19,527 nucleotides of DNA from an uncultured beta proteobacterium (GCA_903868285.1 CAIPUP010000097.1:1-19527), one strand, 5' to 3'; positions 1 to 7,675 are shown, numbered from the stretch's first letter. Notes: generated by a model from the sequence alone, not told the origin. Made by a program: numbers and translations.

Positions 1-1017
1 ATGCTGGCCTTTGGTACGGTGCTCAAGCGCTACAACGCCGCCTACTTCACCCATCTGCGGGATGAGTCCAACGGCGTGCTGGAATCGCTGCAAGAGGCCA
101 TCGATGTCGGCGAGCGCTGTGGCGTGCATGTCGAGGTGGTGCATTTCAAATGCTCGGGCACCGACAACTGGGGCAAGGTTTCGACCGCCATGGCGATGCT
201 GGATGCGGCGCGGGCGCGCGGCGTGGACATCGATTGCGATGCCTATCCCTATACCGCGGGCAGTAACCCGCTGAAAAACATCTTGCCGCAATGGGTGCAG
301 GCCGGCGGGGTGGACGCCATGATCGAGCGCCTGGCGCTGCCGCAGACGCGCCAGCGTATCCGCGACGAAGTGGCGGCAGACGGCTTGAACAACTGGGGCA
401 AGATCGAATCCTGGGCCTGCGTGCAGATCTCGATCACGCCCAACACCCCGCAGCATGCCGGCAAGACCATTGCCGATATCGCCAGCGAGCGCGGCCTCGA
501 TCCGGTGGATGCGCTATGCGATTACCTGCGCGAGGACAAGGGTGCGACGCGGGTGCTGGTGACCTCGATTTCCGAGAACGATGTGCGCGACCTGATGCGC
601 TCGCCCAGCGCACTGATCGGCTCGGATGGCAATTGCGTGGCCGATTACGGCACGGTCAGCCAGGGCATGCCGCATCCGCGCTTTTACGGCACCTTCCCGC
701 GTGTGCTGGGGCACTACAGTCGCAAGGAGGGTTTGATGCCGCTGGAGCTGGCCATCTACAAGATGACCGGCGGCACAGCACGCGCACTCAAGCTGCACGA
801 TCGCGGACTGCTGCGGGTGGGTTATCGCGCTGATCTGGCGCTGTTCGATCCGGCCGACTTCATCGATCAGTCAACTTATGCCAAGCCGCACCAGTATCCC
901 AGCGGCTCCCGCACCACGGTGCTGGTCAATGGTGTGCCGGTGGTGATGAACGCGCGCCACACCGGCGCAACACCGGGCAAGGTGCTGCGCCTTGACAGCG
1001 AGGGCAGGGTTGGCTGA
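1..1017 (+). CDS. N-acyl-D-amino-acid deacylase / D-aminoacylase family amidohydrolase, 3' part
   Basis: Zinc-dependent amidohydrolase of the D-aminoacylase (COG3653) type, which hydrolyses N-acyl-D-amino acids or related amides. Visible family motifs are THLRDE (H18), the VVHFK strand (H48), DCDAYPYTAGS and the IGSDG loop with the likely catalytic Asp209. The C-terminal beta-sandwich region (RADLALFDP, then TVLVNGVPVV) is intact and the stop is TGA at 1015-1017. The family is usually about 480-500 residues. Only 338 are here, and the N-terminal metal-binding HxH region is absent, so the gene begins upstream of the window. The ATG at position 1 is an internal codon, not the start. It converges on the amidohydrolase at 1044 with only 26 bp between them. 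The exact substrate cannot be read from sequence. Confidence 0.88.
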   Translation: MLAFGTVLKRYNAAYFTHLRDESNGVLESLQEAIDVGERCGVHVEVVHFKCSGTDNWGKVSTAMAMLDAARARGVDIDCDAYPYTAGSNPLKNILPQWVQAGGVDAMIERLALPQTRQRIRDEVAADGLNNWGKIESWACVQISITPNTPQHAGKTIADIASERGLDPVDALCDYLREDKGATRVLVTSISENDVRDLMRSPSALIGSDGNCVADYGTVSQGMPHPRFYGTFPRVLGHYSRKEGLMPLELAIYKMTGGTARALKLHDRGLLRVGYRADLALFDPADFIDQSTYAKPHQYPSGSRTTVLVNGVPVVMNARHTGATPGKVLRLDSEGRVG

Positions 1018-1026
1018 GCGGAAGCG

Positions 1027-1043
1027 GGGCGCTTACTGCGCCC
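1027..1043. terminator. Small GC hairpin between convergent genes
   Basis: A 6-bp perfect stem, GGGCGC (1027-1032) and GCGCCC (1038-1043), encloses a TTACT loop. It lies between the stops of the two convergent amidohydrolase genes. There is no T tract on either side, so it is at best a weak bidirectional terminator or RNA 3' end stabiliser. Confidence 0.3.
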
Positions 1044-2450
1044 TCACTCCACCGGCCACAGCAGCTTGACCACTTTCTTCATGTCCAGGCGACCGGCGAT
1101 GCGCTGCGACGTGATGCCGACCTGGCGCATGATTTCGTCATGGTCGACCTTGGTCAGCTTGCCATCGCGCAGCACCTGCTCACCAGCAATCCAGACATGC
1201 TTCACGGTGTTGCCGGTGGCGCCGTAGACCAGGTTGGACACCGGGTTGTAGAGCGGCTGCCATTCCGGCACGGTGGCATCGAACAACACGAAGTCGGCTT
1301 CCTTGCCCAGTTCGATCGAACCGATGCGGTCCAGCATGCCAACGCCCTTGGCACCGCCCAGGGTAGCCATCTCCAGCGCCTGCTCGGGCGGCATCACGCG
1401 CGGGTTGATGCGTGCTTCCTTGTAGCCGCAGGCACACATGCGCATTTCCTGCACGATGTCGACCACGCCAGAGCAGGCATGGTCCGAGCCCAGGCTGACA
1501 TTGACGCCCAGTGCCATTAGTTCCGGATGCATGCCGACGTTGATGTAACCGTAGCCGTTGTGCATCGAGGATGACGGGCTGCACACGAGGGTCGGTTTGC
1601 GCTTGGCCAGCATCGCCACTTCCTGCGGCTCGAGCCAGCCCGAATGCACCAGCAGCGTGTTCTCGTCCAGCACACCGAGTTTTTCCAGACGCTCGATCTC
1701 CGGCAGCTTGTGCTGCGACACGCTGGAGTCGTGGGTGGAATAGGAAAAGCAGGCGTGGGTCTGCAAGAACGAGTTGTGCTTGTTGGCGATGCCTTTGAGA
1801 CCGAGGATCAGTGCATCGGTGGCATTGTTCAGGCCACGGAACGACGCACTGACCGAGAGCTTGCCCTTGTGCTTGCCCAGATAGCGCTCGAACATGGCCT
1901 CGGTTTTTTCCAGGCACTTCTCGGTGCTCTCGATCATCGAGGCCGGCAACAGGCCCATCACCGATTTGGTCTGATCAAAGCAGCTGCAGGCCACGTTCAT
2001 GCGCAGGCCGGTAGCCATGACCGCTTTCACCGTGGCATCCGGGTGGTAGTTGCCCGGATCGACGAAGCAGGTTACGCCATGGCGCAACAGTTCCAGCGCC
2101 GCAAACGAGGAGCTGACGAACACGTCTTCCTCGGTGTTGGCTGCTTCATACGGATACATGTGGTCGTACAGAAACGACTGCGCATTGGCTTCATCCGCCA
2201 GGCCGCGCGACATCTGGAACGAGGCGTGCAGGTGGTTGTCGACAAAGCCGGGAGTGACCACGCTGCCGTGGGCATCGACCACCTTGGCCGACTGCCAGCT
2301 GCGCTCGATCTCGTCGGTCTTGCCGATGGCAGCGAACTTGCCATCTTGTATCACCAGTGCCGCGTCGCGGATGATGCGGCGCTTCGGATCGACGGTGATC
2401 AGCCAGTCGATATGACGGACGATCAGGTCCGCCTGACGGTTATTGCTCAT
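1044..2450 (-). CDS. AtzA/SsnA-like metal-dependent amidohydrolase (COG0402), deaminase or hydrolase of unknown substrate
   Basis: A 468-residue cytosolic amidohydrolase of the COG0402 group, which includes chlorohydrolases, S-adenosylhomocysteine deaminases and guanine-type deaminases. Metal ligands are visible: HxH at H73/H75 (NHLHASF), H232 (QTHACF), H269 (LLVHSGW) and D323 in LGSDH. The N-terminal beta-sandwich and a C-terminal LGKEADFVLFD strand are present, so it looks complete. The start is ATG at 2448-2450, preceded by AGAGGT eight bases upstream; an upstream extension of the frame has no such site. It is the third gene after ubiX and the cupin, 35 bp from the latter. The usual HxxE substrate motif of SAH/guanine deaminases is not visible after H232 (it reads HACFSYSTH), so the substrate may differ from the characterised enzymes. 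Confidence 0.85.
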   Translation of the reverse strand: MSNNRQADLIVRHIDWLITVDPKRRIIRDAALVIQDGKFAAIGKTDEIERSWQSAKVVDAHGSVVTPGFVDNHLHASFQMSRGLADEANAQSFLYDHMYPYEAANTEEDVFVSSSFAALELLRHGVTCFVDPGNYHPDATVKAVMATGLRMNVACSCFDQTKSVMGLLPASMIESTEKCLEKTEAMFERYLGKHKGKLSVSASFRGLNNATDALILGLKGIANKHNSFLQTHACFSYSTHDSSVSQHKLPEIERLEKLGVLDENTLLVHSGWLEPQEVAMLAKRKPTLVCSPSSSMHNGYGYINVGMHPELMALGVNVSLGSDHACSGVVDIVQEMRMCACGYKEARINPRVMPPEQALEMATLGGAKGVGMLDRIGSIELGKEADFVLFDATVPEWQPLYNPVSNLVYGATGNTVKHVWIAGEQVLRDGKLTKVDHDEIMRQVGITSQRIAGRLDMKKVVKLLWPVE

Positions 2451-2485
2451 GATGTGACCTCTGCTGAATCGCGTTGCACTGAAAA

Positions 2486-2962
2486 TTACTTGTTGTCGCC
2501 GACGTAGTTCAGCTTGTCGCGGCACTTCAGTTCGATCAGCACGTTCTCGGCGGCTGACTCTTCGCACAGCATGGAGCGGTGGGTGATGCCCTTGGGAATG
2601 ACGATCAGTTCGCCTTCCTTGAGCACCACGGTGCCCATCTCGGTTTCCCAGCGCAGTGCACCACGCACACAGATGATGACCTCATGGAAGTCAACGTTGC
2701 GATGCCAGAAGCCCATGTCTTCCTTGGAGCGCTTGGAGACATCGATCTTGCAGGAGGGGGAATCGAACAGGCGCAGCGGTGAGCCGTCGGCCTTGTTGTA
2801 GTTCGACGGCTGGTATTTGGCATCGAAGATCGACAGGTAGTGAAACAGTTCCTTGGCCTTGAGCACGCCGAGGTTTTCGATCGGGTTGCTCTTCATTTCC
2901 AGTTCGACGTTCACGCCATCGATGGTGATGACTTCGCGCAGCGGTGCCTTGGGTAGTGCCAT
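2486..2962 (-). CDS. Single-domain cupin protein, possible dioxygenase or binding protein
   Basis: A 158-residue protein with one RmlC-like cupin barrel. Motif 1 lies around residues 86-100 (H87, H93 and E94, ending in RG). Motif 2 is GELIVIPKGITHRS at 117-130 with H128. H87, H93/E94 and H128 would form a typical Fe/Mn site. The pattern resembles cupins of the homogentisate or 3-hydroxyanthranilate dioxygenase superfamily, but it is too short for homogentisate dioxygenase. The start ATG at 2960-2962 follows GGAGA by seven bases. It lies 77 bp after the ubiX stop and 35 bp before the amidohydrolase, within one apparent operon. A ring-cleaving dioxygenase is plausible from context but not shown; isomerase or sensory cupins are alternatives. 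Confidence 0.75.
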   Translation of the reverse strand: MALPKAPLREVITIDGVNVELEMKSNPIENLGVLKAKELFHYLSIFDAKYQPSNYNKADGSPLRLFDSPSCKIDVSKRSKEDMGFWHRNVDFHEVIICVRGALRWETEMGTVVLKEGELIVIPKGITHRSMLCEESAAENVLIELKCRDKLNYVGDNK

Positions 2963-3039
2963 GGTGAGTCTCCTTTTTGCGGTAACGAATTTGCGGTGAT
3001 GCGAAAAAACGATATCGATGCGTGCTGCGTTATTCGAAC

Positions 3040-3618
3040 TCAGCCGCTGCCGGGCTCGCCTTCTTTCCAGCGCTTGACCACGCTGACATCGATATGGAAC
3101 AGATCCAGCGCGCGGCCGACCGATTGCGTCACCATGTCGTCGAGCGATTTGGGCTTGTGATAGAAGGCCGGCACTGGCGGCATGATGATGGCGCCGTTGC
3201 GCGTGGCCTGATCCATCAGGGCGATATGCCCGGCATGCAGCGGCGTTTCGCGAAACATCAGCACCACGCGCCGGCGTTCCTTGAGTTGCACATCGGCCGA
3301 GCGCACGATCAGTTCGTCATCAAAGCAGTTGGCGATGCCGGACAAGGTCTTGACCGAACAGGGCGCGATCAGCATGCCTTCGGTTTTGAACGAGCCGCTG
3401 GAGATGGCGGCGCCGATATCCTTGTGGTTGTGCAACACATCGGCCAGCGAACGCACATGCTCGATGGTGGTGTCGGTTTCCTCATTGATGGTGCGGGCGG
3501 CCGAGGGTGACATCACCAGATGGGTTTCGATGTCGCCGGCAGCGCGCAGCAACTCCAGCGCACGGATGCCGTAGATGACGCCGGATGCGCCGGTAATGCC
3601 GATGATCATGCGTTTCAT
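3040..3618 (-). CDS. ubiX: UbiX/Pad1-family flavin prenyltransferase
   Basis: Flavoprotein of 192 residues (E. coli UbiX has 189). This family attaches a dimethylallyl group to reduced FMN, making the prenyl-FMN cofactor of UbiD-type decarboxylases. The FMN loop GITGASG is at 8-14, SPSA at 37-40, SSGSF at 73-77, APCSVKTLSGIA at 85-96, and FRETPLH at 122-128 carries the conserved Arg123-Glu124. MPPVPAFYHKP (Tyr153) and the VGRALD helix (Arg169) follow. The start ATG at 3616-3618 has AGGAA about five bases upstream; an earlier in-frame ATG at 3639 lacks a site. It heads the minus operon with the cupin and amidohydrolase, and is divergent from an acyl-CoA ligase. Its placement with catabolic-looking genes rather than ubiquinone genes suggests a pathway-specific copy. 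No ubiD is in the window. Confidence 0.93.
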   Translation of the reverse strand: MKRMIIGITGASGVIYGIRALELLRAAGDIETHLVMSPSAARTINEETDTTIEHVRSLADVLHNHKDIGAAISSGSFKTEGMLIAPCSVKTLSGIANCFDDELIVRSADVQLKERRRVVLMFRETPLHAGHIALMDQATRNGAIIMPPVPAFYHKPKSLDDMVTQSVGRALDLFHIDVSVVKRWKEGEPGSG

Positions 3619-3805
3619 GATGTTCCTGAGGGGGGGCAATAAGGGCGCAACTTTACCCTAATGCACTATGCTCGCGACCCGTTACCGATAGCGATAATTG
3701 GAATTTATGCTGGCATTCAACGCGGGATGACGGGCTTTTCCCGGATGATCCGCAACTCGCATGCAGTGCATCGAGGTCAGTACAGCCACAGCAGGGGAGG
3801 CAGGT
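3619..3805. promoter_or_regulatory. Divergent promoter region between ubiX and the CoA ligase
   Basis: This 187-bp gap separates two divergent operons and must hold both promoters. It contains an AT-rich core at 3693-3708 inside GC-rich flanks, including GATAAT (3693-3698), which matches a -10 hexamer in five of six positions on the + strand. The near-palindromic ATAATTGGAATTTAT (3694-3708) could be an operator of the T-N11-A type. No convincing -35 was found, and no regulator gene lies beside it within the window. The assignment is tentative. Confidence 0.35.
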
Positions 3806-5542
3806 GTGAGCGCAACATCGCAGTCCGAGCAACACAACGATGATTCATCCATGGCCGGTGCCGCCAGCGCGTCGCCGTTGGCGCGGTACTACTGCGCTGA
3901 CTGGCAGCGCTGGCAGGACCCGCAGCCGCCGGAATGGATAGACCCCACCGGGCTACTGCTGGACCGTCATCTGGCCACCGATCGCGCCGATGCCACCGCC
4001 TTGTACTGCGACGAGCAGCGCGTCAGTTACCGGCAGCTGCAGCAGACTGTGTGTCAGTTTGCCAGTGGTCTGCAGGCCATCGGTTGTGCCCGCGAGAGCC
4101 GCATGCTGGTGTTTGCCACTGACAGCCTGGAATTCATGGCCTGCTGGCTGGGTGCGGTGCGGGCTGGGGTTGTGCCGGCGACGGTATCCGATGCCCACAA
4201 AGACCATCATCTGCGCTATTTCATCGAGGACACCGCCTGCAACACGCTGTTCATCGATGCCGAGCAAATCGACAAGCTGTTGTCGATTGCCGATGACTTG
4301 CCCGACACGCTGCAGCGGGTGATTGTGCGTGGTTCGGCCGCGCTCTCCGTGACGGCCTTGCAGGACCGCCTCGGTGCGCGCCAGGTGATCGATACCGATG
4401 CGCTGCAGGCGCGGGGTGCTGCCAGCTTTGCGCCGGTGCTGCGCCATCGCAATGACATCTGCTACATGTTCTATTCCGGCGGTACTACCGGCACGCCCAA
4501 GGGCATCACCCATCTGGCACACGACTTTGTCATCGTGCCCGAGCGGCATGGTGCGTTCTGGGAATATGTGCCCGAGGACATCGTGCTGGCGACCTCGAAA
4601 AAATATTTCACCCATGGCTTGTGGCCGGGGTTGCTGATACCGCTGTACTGGGGCGCCTGCACCTGCATCACGCGCGGCAACTTCAATGGCCAGTTACTGG
4701 TGCAATTGGTCGAGCGTTATCGCCCGACCAAGCTGGTGACCGTGCCTACGGTGATCAAGTTGCTGCTGGCCGAGGTGGAGCAGATGTCGCGCAAGCCTGA
4801 TTTCAGCTGCCTGAAATTCGTCGTTGCAGCTTCGGAAAAAATGGCACCGGAATTGTTCGAGCGCTTTCATGCCACCTTCGGTGTCGAGCTGATGGACTCT
4901 ATCGGCTCTTCCGAAATCACCTATGAGTGGATCGCCAACCGGCAAAAGGAATTTCGTCGCGGCAGCCTGGGCAAGCCGGTGTTCGGGGTGCAGATCAAAC
5001 TCACCGATGAGCAGGGCAACACCATCACCACGCCGAACCAGGCCGGTGATGTCTGGGTCAACAGCGTGACGCGCTGTTTTTTCTATTGGCGCAAGTTCGA
5101 GCAATCGCAGAGCACGTTTCATGGCCCCTGGACCCGCACCGGCGATCAGCTGTATTTCGATGAGGACGGTTTTTTCTGGTTCGCCGGCCGTGGTGATGAT
5201 GTGTTTAAGGTCAAGGGGCTGTGGGTGTCGCCGATCGAGGTCGAGGCGGTGATCACTGCGCATGCGGCGGTGCTGGAGGCCGCGGTGATCGGGGTCGATC
5301 CGGGTGATGGTTCGACCGTGCCGCGCGCCTTTGTGGTGTTGCGGCAAGCTTCCGCGCTGGGGGATGCAACCATCAAGGAAGCACTGGGTGTGGAGCTGAG
5401 CGAAATGATCCGGCGTCAGATCGGTGGCTACAAGGTGCCAGACCGGTTCGAGTTCGTGCCGGAGTTGCCGCGCACGCCGCTGATGAAAATCAATCGCAAG
5501 GCGCTGCGTGAGCAGTTGTCCGCCCCGTCTGGCAGCGTTTGA
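3806..5542 (+). CDS. Aryl/acyl-CoA ligase of the ANL superfamily, benzoate-CoA-ligase-like
   Basis: AMP-forming ligase of 578 residues that should activate a carboxylic acid with ATP and load it on CoA. The ATP loop is FYSGGTTGTPKG at 222-233. The A5 region DSIGSSE (364-370), followed by SLGKPVFG, resembles benzoate-CoA ligases (DGIGSTE type). TGDQLYFDEDGFFWFAGRGDD (445-465) and VKG (469-471) form the hinge. The catalytic lysine is K561 in RTPLMKINR. The usual Gly before that lysine is Met here. The start GTG at 3806 follows GGGGAGG by five bases; an in-frame ATG at 3761 has no ribosome site and ATG at 3851 is a later alternative. The N-terminal 30 residues are unstructured-looking. Its stop overlaps the next start (TGATG). 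An aromatic acid substrate is inferred from family and from the divergent ubiX. Confidence 0.88.
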   Translation: MSATSQSEQHNDDSSMAGAASASPLARYYCADWQRWQDPQPPEWIDPTGLLLDRHLATDRADATALYCDEQRVSYRQLQQTVCQFASGLQAIGCARESRMLVFATDSLEFMACWLGAVRAGVVPATVSDAHKDHHLRYFIEDTACNTLFIDAEQIDKLLSIADDLPDTLQRVIVRGSAALSVTALQDRLGARQVIDTDALQARGAASFAPVLRHRNDICYMFYSGGTTGTPKGITHLAHDFVIVPERHGAFWEYVPEDIVLATSKKYFTHGLWPGLLIPLYWGACTCITRGNFNGQLLVQLVERYRPTKLVTVPTVIKLLLAEVEQMSRKPDFSCLKFVVAASEKMAPELFERFHATFGVELMDSIGSSEITYEWIANRQKEFRRGSLGKPVFGVQIKLTDEQGNTITTPNQAGDVWVNSVTRCFFYWRKFEQSQSTFHGPWTRTGDQLYFDEDGFFWFAGRGDDVFKVKGLWVSPIEVEAVITAHAAVLEAAVIGVDPGDGSTVPRAFVVLRQASALGDATIKEALGVELSEMIRRQIGGYKVPDRFEFVPELPRTPLMKINRKALREQLSAPSGSV

Positions 5543-6657
5543 TGTCGACCACTCGTCAGATCGAAGGGGTGGTGGCCGATGGCCTGGGCAAGGCTGGCGG
5601 CTTCACCCAGATTCCCTGGGTGCGTTCGCAATTTGTCACGCTGGCGGGGATCGATCCGCATCCGGGCACGCTCAATCTGCAGCTCGAACATGCGACGCAG
5701 CAGGCACATTGGCGAGGCTGGCAGCAGGAGGTGCAGTCGCCGGCGTCGAACATGATGCTCGCACCGGCGGCGATGTTGCCGCCACAGGTGGAAGGCGAGG
5801 CACAAGACTGCGCCGCGCATGTCTATGCGGTGCATGTGCAGACTGACTCGGCCGGCGGCCCCGGCATACCCGCTGCGCTGGTGTTGCCGGCGGTGCCGGA
5901 CTATCCCGCCGACAAACTCGAGCTGGTGGCGGCCTTGCCATTGCGCGCGCATTGTCAGTTGCGTAGCGGTGACCGGTTGCGGATACAGCGTTGTTCGCCG
6001 CTACGCTTGCAGGCTCTGCTGTTCGATCTGGACGGCACGCTGGTGGACTCGGTGGCGGCCTATCACGTCGTGGCGCAGCGTGCTGCCGAGCCGCATGGCA
6101 TCACGGTGACGCGCGCGCAGGTGTCGCGGGCATTGGCGCTCAACAGCAACTTTTGGGACGAAGCGGTGCCGGCCGACGACCCACGGCGCGAGGCGCTCAA
6201 GCGTGGCATGGCCGAACAGGCGATGCGCGACTGGCCGGCGGTGCTGGCGGCCGAGGCAAGCATGTTCCAGGGTGTTCGCCAGTCGCTGCTGCAGCTGCGC
6301 GCACAGGGTGTGCGTCTGGCGGTGGTCAGTGGCGCGCGGCGCGAAGTGCTGCCGCTGCTGCAGGCGGCCGGTGTGATGGAGCTGTTCGAGCAGGTGTTGC
6401 TGAGTGAGGATGTCAGCCGGCGCAAGCCCGATCCCGAGGGCATCCTGCGCTGCCTGTCGCTGATGGGCGTTGCGCCGGATCAGGCCGGCTATGTCGGGGA
6501 TACACCGATCGATGTCCAGGCCAGTCGGCGTGCCGGTGTGCGGTCGGTGGCGGTGCTGGGTGGCGCGGCCGACAGTGCCTTGCTCTCGACCGCCCAGCCA
6601 GACTGGCTGCTGGCCTCGCATGCCGCGATTGCTAACGTGGTGCGCGGGCGTGATTAG
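5542..6657 (+). CDS. Fusion: archaeal-type CTP-dependent riboflavin kinase domain (DUF120) + HAD-superfamily phosphatase
   Basis: A 371-residue two-domain protein. Residues 6-150 match the RibK/DUF120 fold: IEGVVADGLGKAGGF at the start, a QF strand, HPGTLN at 40-45, PDYPADKLELVA (119-130), LR and then SGDRLRIQ (142-149). T43 and N45 correspond to the residues that, as I recall, bind Mg in the Methanocaldococcus enzyme. Residues 157-365 form a HAD hydrolase: DLDGT (D162, D164), S263 in VVSGA, K295 in RRKPDP and GDTPID (D320, D324). The cap region is helical, as in Gph-type phosphatases. The frame start would be TTG at 5539, but ATG 5542 shares its A with the ligase TGA, indicating coupling. 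Bacteria normally use the unrelated ATP-dependent RibF. The likely role is making FMN, perhaps for UbiX; the HAD substrate is unknown. Confidence 0.82.
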   Translation: MSTTRQIEGVVADGLGKAGGFTQIPWVRSQFVTLAGIDPHPGTLNLQLEHATQQAHWRGWQQEVQSPASNMMLAPAAMLPPQVEGEAQDCAAHVYAVHVQTDSAGGPGIPAALVLPAVPDYPADKLELVAALPLRAHCQLRSGDRLRIQRCSPLRLQALLFDLDGTLVDSVAAYHVVAQRAAEPHGITVTRAQVSRALALNSNFWDEAVPADDPRREALKRGMAEQAMRDWPAVLAAEASMFQGVRQSLLQLRAQGVRLAVVSGARREVLPLLQAAGVMELFEQVLLSEDVSRRKPDPEGILRCLSLMGVAPDQAGYVGDTPIDVQASRRAGVRSVAVLGGAADSALLSTAQPDWLLASHAAIANVVRGRD

Positions 6658-6696
6658 CCCGCCGCAGCAAAAACAGAATCATCAGGAGTGAATGCC

Positions 6697-7221
6697 ATGC
6701 AGGATGAATTGCGTCAGACGGTACTGGCATTTTTGCAGCAGCACCATGTCATGACCCTGGCGACCCAGGGCGCTGCGGCAGCGGCTGGCGACACCGACGG
6801 TGACGACGGGGATAGCGGGGATAGCGTTAATACTGACAGCGGCCCCTGGGCGGCAGCGGTGTTCTACGCCCATGACGCGACCACGCTGTATTTTCTTTCC
6901 TCGGCGCGCAGTCGACATGCGCGCGATCTGGCACGCGATGCGCGGGTGGCGGTCAGCATTCAGTCGCAGCCAGCGGACTGGAAGGACATTCGCGGTATTC
7001 AGTTACAGGGGCGGGCGGTGCAGTTGGAGGGTGCCGAGCGTCTGGCCGCCATGGCGCGCTATGGCCTGCGCTTTCCCATTGTCGGCAACCTGGCGCGCGC
7101 GCCTGCCGCCATCGTGCAGGCCTTTGCCAAGGTGTCGTGGTACAGGATTGATGCTAAGTATTTGTTTTTTATAGATAATTCCAAGGGCTTCGGACACCGG
7201 GACCGGCTCGATCTGGGCTGA
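6697..7221 (+). CDS. UPF0306/YhbP-like FMN-binding split-barrel protein
   Basis: A 174-residue member of the pyridoxamine-phosphate-oxidase-like flavin split-barrel superfamily, closest in pattern to YhbP (UPF0306). Matching stretches are HHVMTLATQ at 16-24, the VFYAHDATTLYFLSS strands, SRHARDLARDARVAVSIQ, IRGIQLQGRAVQLEG, and the C-terminal IDAKYLFFIDNSKGFGH signature. The biochemical role of this family is not established; FMN or related cofactor binding is the usual inference. An acidic Gly/Asp/Ser insertion occupies residues 26-49 between the first two strands. The start ATG at 6697 lies eight bases after AGGAG; GTG 6688 overlaps that site and is rejected. It follows the RibK-HAD gene by 39 bp and is probably co-transcribed. 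It ends 14 bp from the convergent eRF1-like gene. Confidence 0.8.
   Translation: MQDELRQTVLAFLQQHHVMTLATQGAAAAAGDTDGDDGDSGDSVNTDSGPWAAAVFYAHDATTLYFLSSARSRHARDLARDARVAVSIQSQPADWKDIRGIQLQGRAVQLEGAERLAAMARYGLRFPIVGNLARAPAAIVQAFAKVSWYRIDAKYLFFIDNSKGFGHRDRLDLG
6808..6825 (+). repeat. Tandem 9-bp duplication inside the UPF0306 insertion
   Basis: GGGGATAGC occurs twice, perfectly and head to tail (6808-6816 and 6817-6825), within the acidic insertion. It adds a Gly-Asp-Ser unit without breaking the frame, consistent with replication slippage. Confidence 0.85.
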
Positions 7222-7235
7222 TCCCGGCGCCGCGC

Positions 7236-7637
7236 TCAGCGCAGACCGCTGCCCGGTTGCATGCGGTCATGGGCACGGAAGTACTGCCGGGCGTGTTTCA
7301 GCAATTCCCCTTCGCTCGGATGGTCGGCGCTCTCGACCGCGCTGATGCTGCCAGCCAGCTTGGGGTGATGGGCCCGGATATGTTTTTCCAGCTCCAGCTT
7401 GGCATTGGCCGGGCCGGTGATGAGCAAGGCCGAGCTGCCCTCCAGCGCCGCAGCCACCGCATGGTAGTAGTGCTGATCTTCCGGGGCGTGGCCGGAGCCC
7501 AGTGTGCCGGCCCGATGATGCAGATGGGCCTCGCCGCCTTCATGCGCCACTTGCACGCTCTGGCTCTCCTCGTCCGAGAAGCGGATGACGCGGGCTTGCT
7601 TGTGATCGATCCAGACGACTGCGTGATAGAACGACAT
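7236..7637 (-). CDS. eRF1/pelota domain-like small protein ('translational machinery protein' family)
   Basis: A 133-residue protein starting MSFYHAVVWIDHKQARVIRF. It has HLHHRAGTLGSGHAPEDQHYYHAVAAAL (about 38-65), the ITGPANAKLELEKHI segment (73-87) and a VESADHPSEGELLKHARQYF tail. These match a bacterial family annotated as translational machinery protein and related to the L7Ae/eRF1 C-terminal-type domain; its role is not established and binding to ribosomes or RNA is only inferred. The start ATG at 7635-7637 follows AGGAAGGAA closely; the longer frame to 7670 lacks a site. A perfect FNR/ANR box lies upstream at the spacing of an activated promoter, so expression under low oxygen is likely. 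It appears to be transcribed alone. Confidence 0.78.
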   Translation of the reverse strand: MSFYHAVVWIDHKQARVIRFSDEESQSVQVAHEGGEAHLHHRAGTLGSGHAPEDQHYYHAVAAALEGSSALLITGPANAKLELEKHIRAHHPKLAGSISAVESADHPSEGELLKHARQYFRAHDRMQPGSGLR

Positions 7638-7675
7638 GGTGTTCCTTCCTGAAATTGAGTGAGACAGCACAGCCC

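Noticed and set aside
7162..7180. AT-rich island resembling another at 11552-11570
   Set aside because: The two 19-bp stretches look alike, but both encode ordinary hydrophobic strands (YLFFIDN and NLLFLLNN) in frame. Shared AT-richness is probably chance.
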